Part shown: one piece after another, positions 16,603-25,832 of the stretch
Layout of the letters: every line of letters begins with the position of its first letter
How positions within the stretch are numbered: position 1 is the stretch's first letter
The notes under the pieces: model-generated
Seen by the model: only the letters and a program-made list of their open reading frames with translations
Database searches by the model: none
What the model was told of the DNA's origin: nothing
Program-made: the position numbers and the translations under genes
Assembly: GCA_002727315.1 (NCBI GenBank)
Contig: PBWR01000010.1
Location: forward strand, 124,001 to 188,000
Source of the DNA: Alphaproteobacteria bacterium
Lineage (GTDB): Bacteria; Pseudomonadota; Alphaproteobacteria; UBA6615
Direction: 5' to 3'
Length of the DNA: 64,000 bases

Positions 16603-17547
16603 CTATTCCTCTGTGAACCCTGCGGTGCCCTGCAGAAACAGATCCTCGATGTCCGGCAGTTCCGAGATCAACTTCTGTTCGTGCAGGTAGCGTAGCAGCG
16701 TACGCACGTTTTTTCGGTTGCTCTCCGTTAGCCCCATGGGAAACGGGTCGCCGTCGAACATGGTCATGGTCTCGGTCCAGTATTCCCTGCCCCACGGCAC
16801 GAAGGTGGAGCCGATCCGCCGCGCTAGCGCTCGTTTTTTGCCCTGGCAGTAAGCCGCGAAGATTGCGGCCGGCGCTTCCGGAAACTCATTGAGGAGCTCC
16901 TGACGCATCACCACCGTGTGGTTGATCGGGTAGATGCCGGTCCGCTGGAAATATTCGCGTTCGACATCCTGCACGTCGCGAAAGATCGGGCGTAGTTCGC
17001 GTTCTGCCGGGGGGTTCTGCAGATCGCGCGGTCGTGGTGAGATGAATGCGTCGAGTTTGCCGGCCAGAAGCATGGTTTCGGGGTCGCCGTCGCCCAGTTC
17101 GAGCGGCACACCCTCGAGCACGGGGAAGCGCTGTTCCGCATTGGCGTACCAGTTGATGTCCCGCCAGTCGGTGTCGTATTCGTCGATTAGGGTGCCTCGC
17201 AGCCAGACCGCGGCCGTCATCGTGTAGTCGCGGACCCCGACCCGCTTACCAGCAAGCTGTTCGGCGGACTCGAGCGGACTGTCATTTCTGACCCAGATGA
17301 TCGAGTGCCGGAAGTCGCGATTTGCAAAGACGGGAATTGCCGCCAGCCAGTCGGCGCCCCTGTCGCGCATCATCGTGAAGTTCGATAATGAGAATTCACA
17401 TGCCTGGAAGGGCTGGTTGTTAAGGACCTTGGCGTAGATTTCCTCGAGCACACCAGGTTCGTAACGGACCGGTACGCCGTTAAAGGTCCCGTCCATCTCC
17501 AGGGTAAATTCATAGTCGTTTCCGCGCAGAAGAATGTCATTGGCCAT
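16603..17547 (-). CDS. 4,5-dihydroxyphthalate decarboxylase-like / periplasmic-binding-fold protein
   Basis: This protein of about 314 residues has the type 2 periplasmic-binding fold seen in 4,5-dihydroxyphthalate decarboxylase and NMT1/PhnD-like proteins. Visible blocks are CEFSLSNFTMMRDRGADW, FRHSIIWVRNDSPLESAEQL, LAGKRVGVRDYTMTAAVWLRG and GIYPINHTVVMRQELL. There is no signal peptide, which favours a cytosolic enzyme over a transporter subunit. The ATG at 17547 has a ggggaga ribosome site, and an in-frame start 42 bases upstream lacks one. The family role is decarboxylation of an aromatic diacid. The exact substrate is unknown. Confidence 0.85.
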   Translation of the reverse strand: MANDILLRGNDYEFTLEMDGTFNGVPVRYEPGVLEEIYAKVLNNQPFQACEFSLSNFTMMRDRGADWLAAIPVFANRDFRHSIIWVRNDSPLESAEQLAGKRVGVRDYTMTAAVWLRGTLIDEYDTDWRDINWYANAEQRFPVLEGVPLELGDGDPETMLLAGKLDAFISPRPRDLQNPPAERELRPIFRDVQDVEREYFQRTGIYPINHTVVMRQELLNEFPEAPAAIFAAYCQGKKRALARRIGSTFVPWGREYWTETMTMFDGDPFPMGLTESNRKNVRTLLRYLHEQKLISELPDIEDLFLQGTAGFTEE

Positions 17548-18026
17548 CTGGTTCTCCCCCGACCGGTCTATGCCGGATTCGGGCAGCATATATCATGCCG
17601 TCAGATCTAAAACCTAGTGGGCGCTGTCGGGTGTAGGTTGAGGCGCTTAGCAGTCTTAACGACAGCCGCTAATACCTAGGCGTTTGGAATCGCGGCCATT
17701 ATCGATATCGCAGGAGATGGCCGCGCCTCGGCAGCGGATCTCGGTGATCTGACCTACTACATAGCAGGCTTGATAGCGGCCCGAACGCCCGCTGCGCGCC
17801 GCATATGCCAGGCCCTCTTTGTCTCAGTGTAAAGCGGTGCCGCCGACCCGAAGGTTCAACGCCCGCTCGAGCATGCAGCAGGGATAGGCCCGTCGCGCAT
17901 CTCCGCAGCGCTATGCCCGTGCATCAGGGATCGCCAACAGAAAACGCCGCCGGTGATTGCCGGAGGCGTTATTGTTGCTATCGTTCACTTGGTTCAATCA
18001 CATGTCTGAAACTAGGGAGACGCCGC
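17548..18026. other. Intergenic stretch with one strong hairpin
   Basis: No intact gene is seen. A hairpin at 17943-17970 pairs AACGCC with GGCGTT and contains an inner CCGG/CCGG stem. It is flanked by aaaa on the left and att on the right, so it could end transcription from either side. A plus-strand segment at 17686-17832 loosely resembles an ornithine-cyclodeaminase tail but is too weak to call. Confidence 0.35.
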
Positions 18027-18959
18027 ATGCGCGCCATTTTTGCATTCACACCCTGGGAATCGAAACGCCTCATCGGCAAGGCCGTGGCCGCGCTGCCGGA
18101 GGTGTGCCACGCACTCGAGCATGCGCAGATCGTCATCGCCCACGGCTCGACCAACGTCTATGTGGCGGAGGAGGTAACGGGCAACTGCCCGGAGCGTGAC
18201 CGTTACGTCTCGGGCCAAGTGATCAACGGTACGCTGTGTCAGACCCAACCGGAGGAAAAGCCGGCGCTCCTGCGTCTCGTTCGCGGCGAGCCGGTGCCGC
18301 CCGTGCCCACTATGGAAGAGACGCTCGCCGGCTGGGACGACAAGTCCCTTTTTATCAAGGGAGCCAACGCCGTCGATCATGAGTTCAACGCCGGTATCTT
18401 CAATGCACATCACGCGGCCGGGACAATCGGCTGGGCCTATGGTGCGATCTGCGGCACGGGAATTCCGCTGATCGTGCCAGTGGGGCTGGAGAAGCTCGTT
18501 CCATCAATAAAGGCGGCGGCCAACGAGCTTGGACATGCGAAGGCCGATTATTTCTACGGGACCAAGATCGGCATGCTGCCGCTGATGAATGCCAAGGTGA
18601 TTACGGAAATCCAGGCCTTCGAAATTCTTTTCGGCCTGACGGCTGTGCATGTCGGTAGTGGCGGCGTTTCGGGCTCCGAAGGCACGGTGGTGGTCTCGGT
18701 CACGGGGGATGAAGCGGACGTACGCGCCGCGATCGACCTGGTCGAAGGCTTCAAGGGGGAGCCGCCGCTCAAGCTTCTCAAGCGCCGTTGCGCCGAATGT
18801 TTTGCCCCGCCACCAGCATTCACATCCGGGACCGACGCCGCGAAGGACGTAGGGACAGTGACCGCCGAGGAGGCGAAGGTGATTCGACAATGCATCTTCT
18901 CAGGCACCGAGGAGGCCGATCTGCCCGACTGGTTCCACAAGCGCGAGCCGGTGGCCTGA
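18027..18959 (+). CDS. Conserved-looking protein of unknown function (310 aa)
   Basis: I do not recognise this family. The protein begins MRAIFAFTPWESKRLIGKAV and looks soluble, with alternating alpha/beta segments. Striking blocks are IVIAHGSTNVYVAEEVTG near residue 37, FNAGIFNAHHAAGTIGWAYG near residue 120, and LTAVHVGSGGVSGSEGTVV near residue 205. It also has a CAEC pair (RRCAECFAPPP) near residue 255 that could bind metal or react as a thiol. Histidines and glycine-rich loops suggest an enzyme. The ATG at 18027 has an agggag ribosome site. The next gene, a double OsmC protein, starts 97 bases downstream. Confidence 0.8.
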   Translation: MRAIFAFTPWESKRLIGKAVAALPEVCHALEHAQIVIAHGSTNVYVAEEVTGNCPERDRYVSGQVINGTLCQTQPEEKPALLRLVRGEPVPPVPTMEETLAGWDDKSLFIKGANAVDHEFNAGIFNAHHAAGTIGWAYGAICGTGIPLIVPVGLEKLVPSIKAAANELGHAKADYFYGTKIGMLPLMNAKVITEIQAFEILFGLTAVHVGSGGVSGSEGTVVVSVTGDEADVRAAIDLVEGFKGEPPLKLLKRRCAECFAPPPAFTSGTDAAKDVGTVTAEEAKVIRQCIFSGTEEADLPDWFHKREPVA

Positions 18960-19055
18960 CCAGCGTCTATTTCGGGACTGCCACACATCGACAAGCTGGC
19001 CGTTTCGTGAGAACAGATGCGTAAGGTGATTTGAAAAACCAGAGGCGGATAATCG

Positions 19056-20276
19056 ATGAGCACGGCGGAAGCGACGGAACAGTTGGAGACGATCGAGGGT
19101 TCGGGATTTCCGATCGGTTTCAAGTTCAGGCAGGGAGAACGCCGTCCGGAAATTCTCGGTGCCGGGCCCGCGCGTGACGTTTTCGTCACCGAGGCCCGTA
19201 CGCTCGCGGGCTACCAGAAGGAAGGGATTGTCCATGAGGGAGATACTGGAAGTGTCTGGCGGCTCGCTACAGATGAAGGATTGCATCTGGGCGGGGCAGA
19301 TGTCGCGCCGTTCCCACTGGGATTCTTCAATGCTGGCCTGCACGGCGATCTTGTTGGGCGCATCGTGAAGATCGCCGCGGCGCGCGACATCCGGATCTAC
19401 GACCTGAAACTCGATCTCAAGAATGGCTACTACGTAATCGGGTCCTTCGTGCGCGGTGATGCAAAGGGGCATGTCGAGCCGTCGCGTGTCCATGCCGAGA
19501 TCGCCTCGCCGGCGTCAGCCGATGCAATCGCTGCGCTCGTGCGCGACGCCGCCAAGGCTTCTCCGGCCATGGCGACGATGAGTACCCCCGTCGAGAGCAC
19601 ATTCGCGATCTATGTAAACGGGCGCCGCCGGGTCGTGACGTCCCTGCCGAGCTCCGAGACGCCCGATGTCCCGGATCCGTACAAGACCTATAGCGCGGTG
19701 CCGTCACCGCTCGCGGGCGCGGACGATCTCGACGACATCATCTGGAAAACCGGGCAGACCAAAGAGGGCCAGATTCAACCCGCCATCAACGGAACGGACG
19801 ACAAGATCAAGCGCATCGTGCGCACGATCGTAGGCAACAGCGTCCTGCTCAACCCGGCCGGAGTGGTTGAAACGAATACGGTCCTTGGTTTGCCGGGCAT
19901 GAGCAACTTTAAGCTCAAGACCGACGAGCGCTCCGATGGGGACCAGGCGCCCAGCGGGTTGGCGCTGATCGCGGCGGGGATCGCCTTCTGCTACCTCACC
20001 CAGATCGAGCGCTACACCATCCATCAGAAGTTCAATATCCGCGGCGCACGGCTGGTTCAGTACTCGCCGTTCCCCCTTTCGGGAAATCCCGCCGACGGGT
20101 CATGGGCCGGCGACATCGAACCCGTGGATACCCATCTGTTTCTGTCCGGCGACGAAGACGACGCGACCCATGAAAAGCTGATGAAGATCGCGGCTACCGT
20201 CTGTTACCTGCACGCGACCCTGGCAGACTCGGTGAAGGCGGATGTCCGTGTGACGCTCAACGGTACGGACATCTAG
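19056..20276 (+). CDS. Fused double OsmC-like protein
   Basis: This 406-residue protein contains two OsmC-like folds. OsmC proteins reduce organic peroxides with a cysteine pair. In the first half (about residues 60-200) the helix that normally holds the peroxidatic cysteine reads FPLGFFNAGLHGDLVGRI, with no cysteine. In the second half (about 250-400) the helix APSGLALIAAGIAFCYLTQI has a Cys, and ATVCYLHATLADSVKAD has the second, so only this half could be catalytic. Most OsmC proteins are single-domain dimers of about 140 residues, so this looks like a covalent pseudo-dimer. The upstream unknown gene may be in the same operon. Confidence 0.78.
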   Translation: MSTAEATEQLETIEGSGFPIGFKFRQGERRPEILGAGPARDVFVTEARTLAGYQKEGIVHEGDTGSVWRLATDEGLHLGGADVAPFPLGFFNAGLHGDLVGRIVKIAAARDIRIYDLKLDLKNGYYVIGSFVRGDAKGHVEPSRVHAEIASPASADAIAALVRDAAKASPAMATMSTPVESTFAIYVNGRRRVVTSLPSSETPDVPDPYKTYSAVPSPLAGADDLDDIIWKTGQTKEGQIQPAINGTDDKIKRIVRTIVGNSVLLNPAGVVETNTVLGLPGMSNFKLKTDERSDGDQAPSGLALIAAGIAFCYLTQIERYTIHQKFNIRGARLVQYSPFPLSGNPADGSWAGDIEPVDTHLFLSGDEDDATHEKLMKIAATVCYLHATLADSVKADVRVTLNGTDI

Positions 20277-20899
20277 AGGCGCCACTCCATCGGCCCGATG
20301 CCGCCGAGATCCGAAAGTCCGACGAAACATCTGTTGCCCTCGAATTCGAAACTTTCGTAGCAAACTTCGTTCAACGTCCGGAATCCCCGGCGTATGAAAA
20401 CCGCCTGTGCCGTGAGGTTGGTCGAATCAGCAAAGACCCGCGCGAAGCCGGTAGCAGTCGACTCGGCCGTCGCGTGTCCGGCCAGCGCCTGCGCGACGCC
20501 GCGCGCGTCGCTATCCACCGCAAGCATGTCGATATGCGCGATGCAGTTCAGATGCGCGGCATGGTCGCGTTAATAGTCTGCCCGAGCTTTTCGATCAGGG
20601 CACCGATCGGCGGATGCTTCGGTGATGTGTGTTTGATGCCGGGTGGGGACGAAGTTGAACGCTGTGGTTAGCGCAATTTCGGCCAACGTGATTCCCTTGT
20701 AGGTGCCAGCTGTCAGGCGTTCTGGTCGCGCTGCGGGCAGCAACACACCGAGCATGGGCGAGAATTCCGCGCGGGTCTGGCCGACGGCGCGTACGAGCGG
20801 TTCGTCTTGGCTGAATACCCGACTGATCAGCTCCGAAGCCGCAGTCTTTTCCGCGATCTCGACGATGCCAAGCCGGTGGCCGCTGATTGTTTCCTGCAT
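20273..20899 (-). pseudogene. Broken GNAT-family acetyltransferase
   Basis: The first part reads MQETISGHRLGIVEIAEKTA, then LISRVFSQDEPLVRAVGQ, typical of the N-terminal half of GNAT enzymes. The middle is best read in another frame (SPKHPPIGALIEKLGQTINA). The C-terminal acetyl-CoA-binding part returns to the first frame as HIDMLAVDSDARGVAQALAG and FIRRGFRTLNEVCYES. A TAA at 20570-20572 interrupts the first frame. Two compensating frameshifts, or a frameshift plus a stop, make it inactive. It converges with the double OsmC gene, with a 4-base overlap. Confidence 0.65.
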
Positions 20900-20980
20900 C
20901 CGCTTTCCGTTTCGCGAATGGGCTGTGGCCGCCCGGGGCCGTTTGATGGAACAATAACCTCCAAATCTAGGGAGGACATC

Positions 20981-22390
20981 ATGGCATTGGATTTGGCAAC
21001 GGCAGCGCTTTCGGAGATTGCCGTGGCATTGCGGGCGGGCGATCTTACGGCGAGCGCTGTCGCTGAATGGGCGATCGGGAACCACGAACAACGCGGGGAA
21101 GCGCTCCAAGCCTACAAAAGCTGGGATGCCGAGAAGATACGGCTTGAGGCGGCAGCGGCGGACGCTGCTTTCGCGGCGGGAGTCCATCTCGGTCCGCTGC
21201 AGGGAATGCCGGTCTCGATCAAGGATCTGATCGGCGTGTCGGGTTATCCGACATTTGCGGGATGTCCGCGGGAGTTGCCGGAAGTCTGGCAGGCGGAGGG
21301 ACCGGTCGTACGGGCCATTCACAACCAGCTCGGGGTCATCTCGGGAAAGGCCCACACGGTGCAGTTCGCGTTCGGCGGCATGGGGGCCAATCGCCACTGG
21401 GGCGCGCCGCGCAACCCTTGGGACGCGGTGGATCACCGTTCGCCTGCGGGGTCCAGCTCCGGTGCGGGCGTCAGCCTGCATGAGGGATCTGCGCTGCTTG
21501 CCATCGGCACCGACACAGCAGGCTCGGTGCGCATGCCGGCATCCGTGACAGGCTGTGCCGGCATCCGTCCGACCCCGGGCCGCTGGTCGACCGACGGGAT
21601 CGTCCCGTTGGTATCGTCGCTGGATACGCCCGGGCCGATCACGCGCAGCGCTGCGGATCTGGCCTACGGGTTCGCTGCGATCGACCCGGTCCTAGCCGGC
21701 GATGTTGCGAGCTTCCTCGATATGCTTGACGACGTGGACGTTTCCGATTTCCGGATCGGCGTCTGCGACTGGTACTTCCGCGACTGCGACCCCGGCGTGG
21801 CGGAGCGCGTACACGAGGCCCTCGCGGAGCTTGAGAAGGCTGGTGCGCGGGTGTCGGCAGCGACGATTCCGCACTTGGACGACGTCAGCGCGCTGAACGA
21901 TTTAGGCGGCCTGCATATCGGCGAGTTCTCTAGTTTCATCAACAACGAGATGCGCGACTACAAAGACGATCTTGATCCGGCGGTGGCTATTCGGCTGGCG
22001 GCGGCGGAGAATTATACGGCGGCGGAGCATCTGCGCCGGGTACGTGATGTTGAAAGAATGGCCGCCGCCGCCGATGCGGGCTTCGGCCCGTTTGATGTGA
22101 TCGTCGGGCCGACGATCCCGGTAACCCCACCGAAGATGAGCGATATCGAAACCCCCGAAACCCATCTCGCGGCCAACACACGCTTCGTGCAGAACACGGT
22201 CACGGCCAGCCTGCTGCATCAGTGCGCGGCAACCGTTCCGGTGGGGCTGGATTCAGAAGAAATGCCCGTGGGTATGCAGATTGTCGGTCGTCCCGGTTCG
22301 GACGAGACCGCGCTGGCCGTCGCGCTGGCGTGCGAGAGGGTGCTGGGCTGGCCGCGCGAGCGTCTCGGCCGGTCGCCGATGGGAATTTAG
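20981..22390 (+). CDS. Amidase (amidase signature family)
   Basis: This 469-residue hydrolase of the amidase signature family hydrolyses carboxamides to acids and ammonia. The catalytic triad is visible: Lys in GMPVSIKDLIGVSGYPT near residue 77, the cis-serine in GSSSGAGVSLHEGSAL near residue 155, and the nucleophilic Ser in GTDTAGSVRMPASVTG near residue 178. The ATG at 20981 follows gggagg at good spacing. The substrate is unknown. Confidence 0.93.
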   Translation: MALDLATAALSEIAVALRAGDLTASAVAEWAIGNHEQRGEALQAYKSWDAEKIRLEAAAADAAFAAGVHLGPLQGMPVSIKDLIGVSGYPTFAGCPRELPEVWQAEGPVVRAIHNQLGVISGKAHTVQFAFGGMGANRHWGAPRNPWDAVDHRSPAGSSSGAGVSLHEGSALLAIGTDTAGSVRMPASVTGCAGIRPTPGRWSTDGIVPLVSSLDTPGPITRSAADLAYGFAAIDPVLAGDVASFLDMLDDVDVSDFRIGVCDWYFRDCDPGVAERVHEALAELEKAGARVSAATIPHLDDVSALNDLGGLHIGEFSSFINNEMRDYKDDLDPAVAIRLAAAENYTAAEHLRRVRDVERMAAAADAGFGPFDVIVGPTIPVTPPKMSDIETPETHLAANTRFVQNTVTASLLHQCAATVPVGLDSEEMPVGMQIVGRPGSDETALAVALACERVLGWPRERLGRSPMGI

Positions 22391-22408
22391 GTCAGGATTC
22401 TAGGGGTG

Positions 22409-23548
22409 TTACTCCGCCGCCTGCTCGACAGCTCCGCCGTCCAGTGTGTGCAATTCCCAAGGTGTTTCGCAGGGCGGGCCGTTCGCCACCAGCATCGTCC
22501 GCGCATTCAGATCGAAGATGAAGGCGGCATTCGTCATGGTGCGCTTGGCCTCCGGTTGACGTTCGTCCGGGTGCCGACAGATTGCGTTGGGGTATCCGAA
22601 GTGATCGGCTAGCGCGTTCTTGATCACCGTATCGTCGATCCTTCCCGTGTGGGAGCGCAGCAGCCGGTCGAGCCGATTGGCGCGATAGAGCGTGCTTGTG
22701 GAGATGCGCTCCATCTGGGATGGCCCGTGGCGGGGGTCCATGAAATGGTTGGAGTGGGTGATGAGCCCGTCGCGGGGAAACAGGTAGGATATTGCGTCCG
22801 GGCTGGTCTCTATGTCGATGACCTCGCCATCCGCGTGACCAACCACGAAGTTCGCCGAGCAGACCCGCCGGGTCGCGGTGATCGGCAGCAGCGCGAGATC
22901 GTAGGTCTCGGCATCGAGAATCTCGCGGCAGCGCATGTGGAAGGGCTTCTCGTACGGATTGCGCCCGTCATGATCGGACACCAGACCGTTCTCGACCAAG
23001 CCGATGCCGTGCTGGTTGACTCCCATCTTGCCGCCGACGATACCGGCCTCGGTGTAGCAAATAAGGTTCGGGCCGTTGCTGCGAGAGATACGCAGGACGA
23101 CGCAGCGCCCGTGCACGCCAGCCAGCCAGTCCCAGTTCTGGCCGATAATCGTGTGGCCGTTGGTCGTTGCCTCGGGCAGGGCGCCGAAGGTCGAGCATCC
23201 GTCGGCGTCGTCGGCCAGGGCCGGATTGTCATTCGCCTTTGCCTCATCGCCGAACAGCCCAAAAGTTATTTCGTAGCGCGCATTCAGCATGGCGATATCG
23301 CCGAGGGGCAGTTCGGCACCGTCCGCGATGCCGCGCATCTCCTCGGCATAGTCCGCGTTCTGGTCCCGCATCACGCCGACCCAGGTCTCGCCTTCCTCGC
23401 GCGCCGTCTGTGCGTCGAGGCCCCCGGCGGCAAAACGCGCCAGATATGTGTCGATATTTTCGGCGATCTCTTTACGCATGCTGCGCCCGTGGGTCAGGCC
23501 GCGTTCATACGGGTCGCTGCCGAGTTCGAGTACGTGAAGGTCGGCCAT
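22409..23548 (-). CDS. C45-family Ntn hydrolase (acyl-CoA:6-aminopenicillanic acid acyltransferase-like)
   Basis: This 379-residue protein is of the AAT/C45 group, in which autocleavage exposes a catalytic N-terminal cysteine. The processing site is probably the Cys in DADGCSTFGALPEATTNG near residue 120, followed by GHTIIGQNWDW as in the family. GSDPYERGLTHGRSMRKEI at the N-terminus and TRRVCSANFVVGHADGEV are further matches. ATG 23548 has a ggag site, and an in-frame ATG 18 bases earlier is possible. The enzyme probably hydrolyses or transfers an amide acyl group, and the adjacent amidase fits such a role. Confidence 0.88.
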   Translation of the reverse strand: MADLHVLELGSDPYERGLTHGRSMRKEIAENIDTYLARFAAGGLDAQTAREEGETWVGVMRDQNADYAEEMRGIADGAELPLGDIAMLNARYEITFGLFGDEAKANDNPALADDADGCSTFGALPEATTNGHTIIGQNWDWLAGVHGRCVVLRISRSNGPNLICYTEAGIVGGKMGVNQHGIGLVENGLVSDHDGRNPYEKPFHMRCREILDAETYDLALLPITATRRVCSANFVVGHADGEVIDIETSPDAISYLFPRDGLITHSNHFMDPRHGPSQMERISTSTLYRANRLDRLLRSHTGRIDDTVIKNALADHFGYPNAICRHPDERQPEAKRTMTNAAFIFDLNARTMLVANGPPCETPWELHTLDGGAVEQAAE

Positions 23549-23605
23549 GGGGGCTCCGTTCGTCATCCAGATGTGGATTATATCAACTTGTGTGCCCGGC
23601 GTGCG

Positions 23606-24769
23606 CTACGCCAGAACCGGCAAATCGACCCAGCTGTGCTGGTCGGACGCCGTCGCGCTCGCCTCGGCGAGCTGCACGTCGCGAATCCCAGCCGCCAGGG
23701 TTTGGTCAAAGGGCGCACCCGCGACGACATGCGGGATGAAACCCTCCCAGCCGAAGCGATAGGGATTCTTGTAGGGCGTGACCTCGCCGACCTCTGTCCA
23801 CTGGGCATTGTAATCCGCTGCGAAGTCCATCGTTGCGGCGTCGGGGCCCATGTTGAAGCCTTCGATCCGCGGCGTCTCGGCTGCCGACTGCGCCCAGCAT
23901 TTGCGTAGGCCCGCGACCGCGGAACCCCCTGTGCCGTCTATCTGGAAGGTTACCAGATCGTCGCCGCGCACCCGCCGGGCCCAGGAACTTAGGATCGCAC
24001 CGCGCGTGCCGGTCTCGAGCTCAAGGAGCGTTGCCGTCGCATCCTCGACATCTACGTTGTAGCGTTTGCCGTCTTCATCGATGCGCTCGGGCTGCGCGGT
24101 CCAGGCCGTACAGGCCACGCGCGAGATGGGTCCGAGAATACCCTCGATTACGTAGCGCCAATGGGGGTGCATGTCGGACAGCAATCCGCCGCCGCCGGCC
24201 TTGGTGTAGTTCCAACTCGGGCGCTGGGACTCGGCCTCTATGCCATCGAAGACCCACCAGCCGAACTCTAGCCTGAAACCCACGATCCGCCCGAAGAAAT
24301 CCTGCTCGACCAAGCTGTGCAGCTTGCGGAAACCCGGCAGGAACAGCTTGTCCTCGACCGCGCCGTGGCGAAGGCCCTTCTGTTCGGCGCGGCGCATCAG
24401 ATCGAGGCCCTCGGCCACGTTTGGAGCGATCGGCTTCTCGGTGTAGATGTGCTTTCCGGCTTCGATTGCCCTATTCAGCGTGGCGAGCCGCAGATGGGTC
24501 GCTGCTGCGTCGAAGAAGATCGAGAAGTCGGGGTCGGCGAGCGCTCCATCTAGGTCTGTGGTCCATTCCTCGATGGAGAATTCCTTTGCGACCTCGGCGA
24601 GTCGGGCCTCGTTTCGACCCGCTAGCAATAGGCGCGGCATGATCACGTCATCGCCAACGGGCAGGCCGCCTTCATCGCGAATCTGCGCCAGTCCGCCCCG
24701 GATATGCTGGGTGCGGCAGATGCGCCCGGTCGCGCCGTTCAGGATGATGCCAAGTGTCTTCGTCGCCAT
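23606..24769 (-). CDS. Gfo/Idh/MocA-family oxidoreductase
   Basis: This 387-residue protein begins with a nucleotide-binding segment (LGIILNGATGRICRTQH) and carries the EKP motif in KHIYTEKPIAPNVAEGL near residue 95. RHGAVEDKLFLPGFRKL and DMHPHWRYVIEGILGPI belong to the catalytic and substrate domain. The GATGRIC loop differs from the usual GxGxxG. It lies head-to-tail behind the C45 peptidase gene, and the substrate is unknown. Confidence 0.9.
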   Translation of the reverse strand: MATKTLGIILNGATGRICRTQHIRGGLAQIRDEGGLPVGDDVIMPRLLLAGRNEARLAEVAKEFSIEEWTTDLDGALADPDFSIFFDAAATHLRLATLNRAIEAGKHIYTEKPIAPNVAEGLDLMRRAEQKGLRHGAVEDKLFLPGFRKLHSLVEQDFFGRIVGFRLEFGWWVFDGIEAESQRPSWNYTKAGGGGLLSDMHPHWRYVIEGILGPISRVACTAWTAQPERIDEDGKRYNVDVEDATATLLELETGTRGAILSSWARRVRGDDLVTFQIDGTGGSAVAGLRKCWAQSAAETPRIEGFNMGPDAATMDFAADYNAQWTEVGEVTPYKNPYRFGWEGFIPHVVAGAPFDQTLAAGIRDVQLAEASATASDQHSWVDLPVLA

Positions 24770-24860
24770 GATGGACCTCGGAAGTGCAAATGCTTGACGG
24801 TCTTACTACACTCTTCAATCGGAATGCGCTAACCAAGTCCCGGATTTCAGGGGGAAGACC

Positions 24861-25691
24861 ATGCCAAGCCATATTGTTTGCCTGACGTTTGATTTCGATA
24901 CCGAGAGCGGGTTCATCGCCCGGGGCCTCTCGACCCCAACCATGCTGTCGCGTGGTGAGTTCGGGCTGACGGGCGCCAGGCGCATTCTCGATCTGGCCAA
25001 GTCGCGCGGAATTCCAATGACCTGGTTCGTCCCCGGGTTCACGATCGAGAGCCACCGGGCGGCCTGCGACGCGGTGGTTGAGGGTGGTCATGAAATCGCC
25101 CATCACAGCTGGGCCCATGTCCCGCCCGCCGAGCAGAGCCGGGACCAGGAAGAAGAGGACATGCTTCGCGCCAACGAGGCGATTGAGAAGCTCACCGGCA
25201 AGAAGGCCCGCGGGTATCGCTCGCCCTCCTGGGACCTGAGCGAGAACACGCTGGACCTGCTCGAGGCACAGGGCTTCGAATATGACAGCAGTCTGATGGC
25301 CGGTGACTATATTCCGATGATGGCGCGGCGCGGTGACAAGGCCGAACTCGGCAAGCCGATTATATATGGTGAGGACACGTCGTTGATCGAGATGCCGATT
25401 AGCTGGACGCTCGACGATCATCCCCATTTTGAATATATGCGCACCCCGACCTTCCTTATGCCGGGGCTGCGCCCCGCCCGTGAGGTGATGGACAGCTGGT
25501 ATGATGAGTTCGTCTACATGCAGGCAAACGAGGATTGGGGCGTACTCACCTACACCATGCATCCTTATGTCATCGGCCGGGGTTTCCGGATGTTCGCGTT
25601 CGAGAAGCTGGTCGACAAGCTGATCGCCGACGGTGCGGAGTTCATGACCATGGAAGATGCTGCCCGGCTGGCACGCGAGAAGATAGCCTAG
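24861..25691 (+). CDS. Polysaccharide deacetylase-family (NodB-fold) hydrolase
   Basis: This 276-residue protein has the NodB deacetylase fold. The metal-site motif 1 appears as LTFDFDTESGF near residue 8. Motif 2 is GGHEIAHHSWAHV near residue 78, with the two metal histidines, and motif 3 is RSPSWDLSENT. There is no signal peptide, so it is cytosolic and may act on a small amide rather than a cell-wall glycan, as in PuuE-like allantoinases. It is divergent from the Gfo/Idh gene. Confidence 0.9.
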   Translation: MPSHIVCLTFDFDTESGFIARGLSTPTMLSRGEFGLTGARRILDLAKSRGIPMTWFVPGFTIESHRAACDAVVEGGHEIAHHSWAHVPPAEQSRDQEEEDMLRANEAIEKLTGKKARGYRSPSWDLSENTLDLLEAQGFEYDSSLMAGDYIPMMARRGDKAELGKPIIYGEDTSLIEMPISWTLDDHPHFEYMRTPTFLMPGLRPAREVMDSWYDEFVYMQANEDWGVLTYTMHPYVIGRGFRMFAFEKLVDKLIADGAEFMTMEDAARLAREKIA

Positions 25692-25832
25692 CGGTCTTAC
25701 CTCTAGCGGCCATTTAGGGCTGTTCGCAGGCGCAGGTATCGAGAGCGGCATGAACGATGGCACGCTCGTGACTGTCTGCTTCCCGGCCTGCCGGGGCCGG
25801 TATCGGGCGCCAGGCCCGCTGCGGGAGCTTGC

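Noticed and set aside
17686-17905. Plus-strand segment that loosely reads like an ornithine-cyclodeaminase C-terminus (AADLGDL, then ALFVSV before a TAA)
   Set aside because: The match needs gaps and an in-frame stop and covers too few residues. It could be chance in GC-rich DNA.
22649-23908. 419-codon plus-strand open frame
   Set aside because: It is antisense to the C45 hydrolase and the second Gfo/Idh gene, both of which have conserved motifs. Its translation resembles none.
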